Source: Wocania_A spongiicola (lineage in GTDB: Bacteria > Bacteroidota > Bacteroidia > Flavobacteriales > Flavobacteriaceae). Taken from it: a stretch of 16,866 bases of DNA. Numbering within the stretch: position 1 is the stretch's first letter; each line of letters begins with the position of its first letter. A program made the translations under genes and the position numbers. The stretch is from assembly GCF_023502325.1 (NCBI RefSeq), contig NZ_JAMFLZ010000012.1:1-16866 (forward strand), read 5' to 3'. The notes below the pieces were generated by a model. The model did not search any database. It was not told the origin of the DNA and saw only the letters and a program-made list of their open reading frames with translations. This document shows positions 8,183 to 16,700 of this stretch, piece by piece.

Positions 8183-8316
8183 ATACCAATGAATTAGTTT
8201 TTGTTTAGTCTAGGCGATAATACTTAAGTATAGCCATAGATACGGTTATATTTTTTTACGATGGCTAAGCAAAAAACAAAAAAGTTCTATGAGTCATTTT
8301 GAAGTTTAATTGGTAT
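8183..8316. mobile_element. MITE-like inverted-repeat element (134 bp)
   Basis: The ends are ATACCAAT (8183-8190) and its exact inverse ATTGGTAT (8309-8316). Internal sequences also pair imperfectly, for example TTTTTGTTTAG (8199-8209) against the inverse of CTAAGCAAAAAA near 8255-8266, and the middle holds the palindrome ATACTTAAGTAT (8220-8231). No coding potential is seen. The copy-2 leader lacks this sequence at the aligned position, consistent with an insertion after duplication. Small AT-rich elements of this sort occur in flavobacterial intergenic regions, but I cannot name a parent transposase. A folded regulatory RNA is an alternative. Confidence 0.45.
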
Positions 8317-8323
8317 AATACTA

Positions 8324-8362
8324 CTTATTAACCTCACAAAAAAACAATATTCAACACCAAAT
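8324..8362. repeat. Remnant of the surface-gene upstream region (copy 1)
   Basis: By hand alignment this matches 10563-10600, starting with the shared CTTATTAACCTC and including shared AATATTCAA. The second copy lies upstream of the giant surface-protein gene, whereas this one is followed only by the 3' end of regulator copy 2. It helps set the outer limit of the tandem duplication. Confidence 0.5.
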
Positions 8363-8445
8363 AAAAATACTATAAGCATGTCCATTTTATAATTTACACT
8401 CAAACTATATCACTAAAAATTAACTAATTACAAATACTCCTCTTA

Positions 8446-10140
8446 CTACCCTTTATTTGAACGATCACCAAACAAATTTTTTATAAAAATTTCGCAATTA
8501 ACATTTTTAGGTATCCCTAATTTTTTTCGAATTCTATAACGAATCGACTTGATTGAAGCCATAGTAATATCTAAAATATTCATAACCTCTTTCATGCTTA
8601 AGTTCAATCGCATTAACTTACAAACTTCTCGCTCTGATTTCGAAAGCATTGGAAACTCTTCTGCTAATTTTTTTTCAAAAGACACATCCAAATCAATGAG
8701 TTTTTCTGTAATAGTATCTAGCCTATTCTCAGTATTAGCTTGATTTTGTATCTCGATTATGAGTGTTTGATATTCAGAAACCATTTTATCCCTATCCGTA
8801 GTTTGATTTATCAATTTAATTTTTTTTCTTAAATCATCTTTAAATTTCACCCTCATTTTATTATCTAACAAAAGTTGTTCTATCTTAAATCGGAAAAAAT
8901 CAACTTTTCCGTTTAAGAAATCAGTTTCAAGCTTTTGATTTTCAATTTTCTGAATATTGTTTTCATGTCGATAGCGGTAAATAAAGAACAAGCTTATAAT
9001 CCCAAATAAAGAAACAGTAAATAAAAAAATGAAAAATGTTTTTCGGTTTCTTTGTGTTTTTTCCAGTGCTATTAGCTGTTCTTTTTTTACTACATAACTT
9101 AAGCTATCTAGGAGTGCTTCTTTTTTAAATCGGTAAGTTGTCTCTATCTCCCCAATGTTTTTAGATTGCTCCGCAAGAGAGAGAGAGTCCTTATATTTTT
9201 GATAGGTTAAACGATGTTTTAATGCTGTTTCAAAGTCATTATTTTTCTTAGACAAATAATATCTTTCATTATAAATAATTGCCAGCAATTGCTTATTTCC
9301 AAAACTTTTGGCCATAAATTCGGACTCCTTAAGATATTTTTCTGCTTCAATAAAATTATTTAGTTTTCTATAGTCATAGGCAATATTTTTTAGTATAGTA
9401 GCAACACGTTCCAGCTTTTTATGTTTCTTATAAGTTTCTAAAATCTGTAAATGTATATTTAAGGCTTTTTTGTATTGCTTTTTATAAATGTATAATCGTG
9501 CCATATATAAATAAGTATCGTTAACACGAATATCATTTCCAAAAAACAATTTGGCTTTGGTAAAGTAGAACTGAGCAGAATCATACACCCTCTTTCTTAA
9601 ATAAAAATATCCGTAATTATTTAAAGAAATCCCATAACTAATACTATCTCCATGCTTTCGGAGTGATAACGCCTTTCCCATATACTTAAGGGCAGAATCA
9701 ATGTTATCCATTCTAATGTGAAGCATAGCAATATAATGATAGGAAGATCCAATACTTAAAGAATCCTTTTCCCGCTTCTTTATTTCTATAGCTTTAAAAT
9801 AATATTCCAAAGCTTTACTAAATTGATTACGTCGACGTTCCAAAACGCCCAAACCATCATAAATAGACGCTATTCTTCTATGCTTATTTGAATAGTGATA
9901 GGAATCCTTTTGTAATTTTTCTAAAGCTTCAAAAAATATTTTCTCGGCTTGGATAGGGTTGGAGATTGCTGTAAGACCAGCTAATATATCAGCATTTGCT
10001 GCCCATATGGAATCATTGTCTGTTCTCGCCATTAGTTCTTTCAAAGAATCCTTTTCCTTTTCTTGCATCTGACCATTGATACAAAAAGGGACTAAAAGCA
10101 AGAACAAGCACAAGTGCTTTATTCTTAAAACGAACGCCAT
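8446..10140 (-). CDS. Membrane TPR sensor with cytoplasmic LuxR-type HTH, copy 2
   Basis: 564 residues, collinear with the 562-residue regulator downstream (constant offset of 2197 bases, no indel; two extra C-terminal residues, KG). Layout is the same: signal peptide, periplasmic TPR array (YDGLGVLERRRNQFSKALEYY and NNYGYFYLRKRVYDSAQFYF are two units), membrane helix at about 368-388, coiled coil, and LuxR-type HTH at about 499-545. The output half is nearly the same as in copy 1 (LSMKE replaces LSTKE in the HTH), while the TPR half has many substitutions. The start ATG directly follows an in-frame TAA. The gene is transcribed away from the giant surface-protein gene and shares its 633-base upstream region, so control of that gene or of itself is plausible but inferred. 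Confidence 0.88.
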   Translation of the reverse strand: MAFVLRIKHLCLFLLLVPFCINGQMQEKEKDSLKELMARTDNDSIWAANADILAGLTAISNPIQAEKIFFEALEKLQKDSYHYSNKHRRIASIYDGLGVLERRRNQFSKALEYYFKAIEIKKREKDSLSIGSSYHYIAMLHIRMDNIDSALKYMGKALSLRKHGDSISYGISLNNYGYFYLRKRVYDSAQFYFTKAKLFFGNDIRVNDTYLYMARLYIYKKQYKKALNIHLQILETYKKHKKLERVATILKNIAYDYRKLNNFIEAEKYLKESEFMAKSFGNKQLLAIIYNERYYLSKKNNDFETALKHRLTYQKYKDSLSLAEQSKNIGEIETTYRFKKEALLDSLSYVVKKEQLIALEKTQRNRKTFFIFLFTVSLFGIISLFFIYRYRHENNIQKIENQKLETDFLNGKVDFFRFKIEQLLLDNKMRVKFKDDLRKKIKLINQTTDRDKMVSEYQTLIIEIQNQANTENRLDTITEKLIDLDVSFEKKLAEEFPMLSKSEREVCKLMRLNLSMKEVMNILDITMASIKSIRYRIRKKLGIPKNVNCEIFIKNLFGDRSNKG

Positions 10141-10194
10141 TTATTTGCTATTAATTAAAGGGGAATAAATTAGTTATTACTAATTTTAGGTACT

Positions 10195-10202
10195 CAAATT
10201 TA
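10195..10202 (-). promoter_or_regulatory. Possible Bacteroidota -7 element for regulator copy 2
   Basis: On the minus strand this reads TAAATTTG, a full match to the Bacteroidota TAnnTTTG -7 consensus, 55 bases before the ATG. The aligned site in copy 1 (7997-8004) reads TAAATTAG, one base off. No clear TTG is seen at -33, so this rests on one short motif and its position. Confidence 0.3.
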
Positions 10203-10385
10203 ATACTTTTACTAAAGCAGAAAAAATATTTTAACAAATCTTTTGTAAATCTTTACAAAATTTATGATAAATACCTATATTATTTATTGCCCATCTATAC
10301 AAACACATAAAAAACTAAATAAAAACAATAGTAACTAATACTTTTAAAATTAAATACACATAAACCACAATGACCAATTTCTTTG

Positions 10386-10534
10386 ATACCCCACTTTATA
10401 GAGTTGCAATAAATGGGCTGGATTGTTCTTAAACTAAAGCTTCTTATTAAAAAGGGGTAATTAATAGCTTAAAGCATTGGTAGTATTTTGTTGGTGGTTT
10501 TTTATTAAAAAAATCAATTTATAAAAGTGGGTAT
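10386..10534. mobile_element. MITE-like inverted-repeat element (149 bp)
   Basis: The left end ATACCCCACTTTATA (10386-10400) is an imperfect inverse (12 of 15 positions, better with a one-base gap) of the right end TATAAAAGTGGGTAT (10520-10534). No coding frame is seen inside. In the copy-1 leader the flanking sequences are close together (ending ...CCACAA and starting GGTGTACTAAA near 8160-8175) without this block, so it appears to be an insertion. Its ends differ from those of the element at 8183-8316, so it is probably a separate family. Confidence 0.42.
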
Positions 10535-10773
10535 GGCGCACTAAAAATTATAAGTTATACCGCTTATTAACCTCTCAAAAAGCAATATTCAATACTAAAT
10601 TAGAAGGCTACATTTTTCAGTATTCTTAAATACAAAAAGCGCCTAGTAATTTTCATGTTTTAGTGCTTGCAACCTTTTTGCTACCCTAAAACAGTCTATT
10701 TATTCCCTACAATAGAATATTTTAGCGTTAACATATCTCTCAATATCGCTCACATTTAATTGCTTCCTCATAA

Positions 10774-13700
10774 ATGTTTAACTTTCACAGCACAATCCTC
10801 TCGTTCATTCTATGTGGTTTTGCCCTAGCTAACACACAAGCCCAACAAACTATTTATGTAGATCTTGACGGTGATAATACAGATGGTACTACTTGGACAA
10901 AGGCCTATAACAATTTGCATGATGCCATAAACAATGCTTCTGAAAACGATGAAATACTAATAGCAGAAGGTATTTACAAACAAGGGTTTGCCATTACAAT
11001 AGATAAGAATTTTATAATAAAAGGAGGCTATAATACTACTACAAATATACAAGAAGGCTATTCAACCATAGATGGTCAAGACTCCAATGGTATTTTTAGT
11101 ACCAATGGCTTAACAAGTACTGCTCTTTTTGACCATTTAATTATTACTAACGGTAATACAAATCTGGGTGGTGGGATGTATAATATTGGTTCCTCTCCAA
11201 CACTTACCAATGTAATTTTTCTTAAAAACACTTCAACAAACACTGGAGGTGGTATGCATAATAACGAGTTCTCATCTCCAACGCTTATTAATGTAGTCTT
11301 TTCTGAAAACACCTCAAATACCACAGGTGGAGCAATGTCTAATACTATATTTTCTTCCCCAACACTTACTAATGTAGTCTTTTATGGAAATCATTCAAAT
11401 AAAGGTGGCGGAATATACAATTCTAACAATTCTTCACCAACAATTACCAATACCACCTTTTATTCAAATACAGCCGCTGAAGGGCCTGGAATAGACAACA
11501 ATACTAATAATTCTTCTCCAGATATTTTCAATACCGTATTTTATGATAATAAAATAGGGAATGGTAATATTTCAGATATTTCTGGAGTCTCAAATAGTAG
11601 TTCAAGTCACAATGTCTCTGATTATAATGGAAGCATCCTTAATAATGGTAACCCTTTTGAACAACTTACCCAAAACCCATTTATAAACAGTACAGACCCT
11701 GATGGAAATGATGATGAATTTGGAAACAACAATGATGGTCTTATACCAGCTGATGGCTCCATATTAATAAACCAAGGAGATAATAGCAAAAATACAGAAA
11801 CTTCTGATTTAGCAGGACAAAATCGCGCTTTCAACACCATAGATATAGGTGCTTACGAAAACCAAAATACGCAAAACGAATTTATAACTACATGGCAAGT
11901 TAGTTCTGGAGAAACTATTACTATACCTACTACAGCAAGTGGTTATGATTATACAGTAAATTGGGGAGATGGTATAACTTCCTCACACTCTGATGGGGAT
12001 ACAAGTACCAATGCTGAGCACAGGTATACAACAGCTGGAACCTATATCATAAAAATACACGGAGATTTTCCAAGAATTTATTTTAATAATGATGACACTG
12101 GAAAAAAAGAAAACATACTAAGCATACAACAATGGGGTACTACACAATGGGCCTCTATGGAAAACGCCTTTTGGGGTTGCACAAATCTTAAAAACAATGC
12201 TCAAGACACACCAAATCTAGATGGTGTTACCAATATGAACAATATGTTTAGAGCATGTGAATATATAGGTTTTGATGATGATAGAGGAAATTGGAATTGG
12301 GATTTGTCAAGCATTAAAACCATGAACGGTACTTTCTATAATGCTACTAGATTTAATGAAGATATTAGTGGCTGGAATGTAAGTAATGTGGAAGAGATGC
12401 ACGGCATATTTGCCTTTTCTGAGCAGTTTAATGTAGATATAAGCGACTGGAACGTGAGTAATGTATGGCGCATGTCTGATATGTTTTGGGGCGCAATAAA
12501 CTTTAACCAAGACATAAGCAATTGGGATGTAAGTAGCGCTACTACCATGGAACATCAGTTTAAGAAAGCCAAAGTTTTTAATTACAATATAGGTGGTTGG
12601 GATGTAAGCAATGTTACCAATATGGTAGAGCAATTTTGGAATGCTGAAGCTTTTAATCAAGATTTAGGCGATTGGGATATTACAAAGGTTACTAATATGA
12701 CTAATATGTTTACAGGCGCTACTTTATCTGAAGAAAACTACGGTGCTACATTAACTGGATGGTCTACAGATAAATATCCTGAACAAGATAATGTTGATGA
12801 TATTCCAACAGGTATAACTTTTGATGCAGGAAACAGCGTCTTTAATGGTTGTGATTCAGAAGTATTAGCAGCCATAACTAGCCTAACCAATACCATTACA
12901 AATGGAGGATACAATTGGACTATTAATGATGAAGGTTTTAGTTTAGATTGCCCAAACCTAGAACATTCAGACTATTTTATTACCACTTGGGAAACCACTC
13001 AAGCTAGCGAAACTATAATCATACCAACAACTGGTAACGGCTACTTTTATGAAGTAGATTGGACTTATGATGGCACTACATTTAATGCAAACAACAATGC
13101 TACAGGCAATATTAGTCATACATATACTACGCCTGGTACATACACCATAGCCATTCGTGGAGAATTTCCAAGAATTTATTTTAAAGATGCAGTATCCAAA
13201 GATAAAATATTAACCGTTGAACAATGGGGTACTATACAATGGACCTCTATGGAAAATGCTTTTTGGGACTGCACAAATCTTAAAAACAATGCACAAGACA
13301 CACCAAATCTAGATGGTGTTACCAATATGAGCAATATGTTTAGAGGGTGTAAGGAAATAGGTGAAGAAGGAATTGGAAACTGGAATTGGGATACCTCAAA
13401 TATACAGACTATGGCTGGCACATTCTATTCGGCATTTAAATTTAATCAAGATTTAGGTTCTTGGGATATTACCAATGTTACCGATATGACTAACATGCTT
13501 TATTTTGCTGGTCTACAACCAGAAAACTACGATGCCACACTTATAGGTTGGGCTACAGACAGTTCCCCAGAAATAATTGGCGTTGACGACATCCCTAGAA
13601 ACATCACTTTACAAGCCGATAATAACACATTTTGCGATGCAGAAAGTGCAAGACAACTATTAATTTCAACCATAGAAGCGCCAAATGGTTACAATTGGGT

Positions 13701-16700
13701 AATTACCGACGCTGGCCTTTCTTGCCGCATTATTTATGTAGATGCAGCAAGTGGTGATGACACAACTGGAGACGGCTCCAGTTTTAACAGTGCCTATGAA
13801 TCCTTAAAAAAAGCTGTAAGTGTTGCAAAGCGCGGTAACGAAATACGTATGGCAACAGGAACATACAAAGAAGGCGAACTGATAGTAATAGATAATAATG
13901 ATTTAACAATAAAAGGAGGTTACGATACCGCTAGTAACCTTCAAATACCAAACAACTATTCCACCTTAGATGGTGATAATAGTCATCCTATTTTAGAAGT
14001 TAAACAATTAACAAAAAACTCTATTTTAGACCATTTGATTTTTACCAATGGCTATAATCCTTCTTCTAACGGCGGCATAACTGGAGGTCTGCTAGTTTCA
14101 AGATCTTCTCTAATACTCACCAACCTAAAGTTTACTAATAACACAGGTCACAATGGGGGGGGAATAGCAATAATTTTCAATTCCTTACCAGTTCTTAACA
14201 ATATAACAATTTCTGAAAATAAGGCAACACTTGGAGGCGGGATGGCTATACTTTTTAAAGCCAATGCAATATTAAATAACGTAACATTTTATAAAAATGA
14301 GTCCTTAGGTACTAATCAAGGACATGGCGGTGGTGGATTGTATATTTACCAATCTAACCAAGTAACACTTACTAATGTTGCATTTATTGAAAATAGCACA
14401 TTAATTGCCGGAGTTAAAGGCTCAGCAGTCACTGTTAATAATAGTAGAGCAACATTTACCAATGTAACGTTTACTGGAAATATTGCAGCAAAAAAGGAAG
14501 ACTACGTATTTTATAATACTGAAGAAAGTGTATCTACGCTCTACAACACGGTATTTTACAAAAACATAGGGCATTTCAGTAAAGAGCTTTCTGGTATTGG
14601 GGGGTTGCCCATAAACATCAATTCCAGCCACAACTTCTATGATGTAGAAGGTGGTAGTATTGAATCTACAAACCAAGCTACACTTTCTTATAATGACCCT
14701 TTTTTAGCTATTGACAATCCTGCAGGTGAGGATGGAATTTTTGGAACTTCAGATGATGGCCTAGTGCCAAAAAGCAACTCCCTCCTTACAGATAGAGGAA
14801 TTGATGATAAAAATACAGAACCCGTAGACTTAGCAGGGCAAGTACGTAAGTATGGTAGTAGTATTGACCGTGGCGCTTATGAAGTAAGAGGAGAGACACA
14901 ACAAGTCTTTTATGTTGATGCTAGCCAACCAGATAATACAGGTAATGGCTTAAGTTTTACCACAGCCTTTAAAGATTTACAATTTGCGGTTAACATTGCT
15001 AATACTGGTGATGAAATACGTATGGCTAAAGGAATTTACAAACAAGGAAATACCATTACAATAAACAAAAAAGATTTAATAATACTAGGAGGTTATAACA
15101 CCATTGATAATGCCCAAGATGGTTATTCTACCTTAGATGGTGAAAGCACATATCCTGTGTTAAAAACAACAGACTTAACAAATGCAGCCTTTTTTAACCG
15201 TTTAATCATTGCTCATGGCAAAAGTATAGATAGCGGTGCAGGTATGAGCAATAATAATTCATCTCCTAAATTAACCAATATTATTTTTACAGAAAATACG
15301 GCAACAACAAACGGTGGTGGCATGTACAACCATAATGGTGCTTCGCCAACACTTACCAATGTAATCTTTAATAAAAACCATGCTAATATTGGTGGGGGAA
15401 TTAATAATACCAATGCTTCGTTAACACTTACCAATGCTACGTTTCATGCAAATACGGCAACAACAAGCGGTGGTGGTATGAATAATAGTAATGCTACTCC
15501 AAAGCTCTACAATACCGTTTTTTACAACAATACCAGTATTAATGGAGAGGTTGATATTGATGGTGATAACATAGACAGCAGTTCAAGCCATAATGCCTCA
15601 GATGGTGCAGGTGGTAACATAAATAATACAGGAGTTTTTATAACGCTTACCGCTAATCCTTTTCTAGATACTACAAATCCGTACGGGTTGGATAGTACCT
15701 TTGGAACCTTTGATGATGGCCTTATGCCAAACACATCAGCATTAATAGACCAAGGTGATGATAGTAAAAATAATGAAGCATTTGATATAGTAGGACAAGA
15801 GCGTATATATGCTATTATAGATATTGGCGCTTACGAAAATAATCGTATCATTTATGTAGACAAAAATGCTACAAGTACTACTCCACCAGATGGCACTTCT
15901 TGGGCAAAAGCCTATTTAGATATACAAACAGCTGTAAATAATGCCAATTTAGGTGAAGAAATACGTATAGCAACAGGTACATACGCACTACAAAATACCG
16001 TAGTAATAGATAAGAATTTAATAGTAAAAGGCGGCTATAACAGCAGTAATAATAAGCAAGAAGGTTTTTCTACCTTAGATGCCGCCAACACCAGTAGTAA
16101 CTATCGTGTTTTGGAAACTACAGGGTTAGATAACAACGCTCTTTTTGATCATTTGATTATTACCAAAGGCAGAATAGAAGGAGAAACAAAAGGTGGTGGG
16201 ATGCTCAATACTAGTTCATCCCCGTTAATAACAAATGTTGTATTTCTTCAAAATCATGCTAATCGTGGTGGTGGAATGGCTAATTTAGCGGGCTCTTCGC
16301 CAAAACTAACAAACGTGATCTTTTCTAAAAACACTTCAGACCTACAAGGAGGTGCGATGTTTAATTCGGCTTCATCCCCAACGCTCACCAATGTTACTTT
16401 TATTGAAAATAATACTGGTCTAAATGGTAGCGGTATATATGGGGGTAACCCAGAACTTTACAATACTGTATTTTATAATAATAAAAATGCAAATAATGAT
16501 ATTTTAGATATTACCGACGCTACTATAAACAGCAAGTCAAGCCACAATGCCTCTGATGGTATAGGAGGAGGGAACTTAAATAGCACAGGTGTTTTTATAG
16601 CACTTACCCAAGACCCTTTTGTAAACAGTAGCAACTCTATTGGTGACGATAACACTTTTGGAACCGTTGATGATGGTCTTTTACCTACTGAAAACTCAGG

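Larger units (their letters stand above)
7944..8445. other. Intergenic region between the two regulators (duplicated leader plus MITE-like insert)
   Basis: No gene is seen here. Bases 7944 to about 8160 are the upstream region of regulator copy 1 and align with 10141 to about 10372 upstream of copy 2; conserved stretches include TACTTTTACTAAAGCAGAAA (near 8005) and TTATGATAAATACCTATAT (8063-8081). Bases 8183-8316 form a MITE-like element. Bases 8324-8362 align with 10563-10600, which lie upstream of the giant surface-protein gene. This suggests the segment once faced such a gene and is now a duplication remnant. Bases 8363-8445 show no recognisable structure. Confidence 0.6.
10141..10773. other. 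Divergent upstream region shared by regulator copy 2 and the giant surface gene
   Basis: No gene is seen in these 633 bases. Nearest the regulator is its leader, duplicated in copy 1: the stretch 10199-10225 matches 8001-8027 exactly, and TTATGATAAATACCTATAT recurs at 10262-10280. A MITE-like element fills 10386-10534. Bases 10563-10600 are the duplicated block also found at 8324-8362. From about 10601 to the surface-gene start the sequence is AT-rich, and I see no convincing TTG/TAnnTTTG promoter pair or hairpin. Promoters for both directions must lie here. Confidence 0.6.

Noticed and set aside
6352..8743. Two 64-codon + strand frames with almost the same sequence (6352-6546 and 8549-8743)
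   Set aside because: They lie opposite the HTH region of the two regulators; their likeness only reflects the duplication.
12130..16400. CRISPR-like or non-coding repeat array
   Set aside because: The repeats are in frame, variable and protein-coding; there is no constant repeat with unique spacers.
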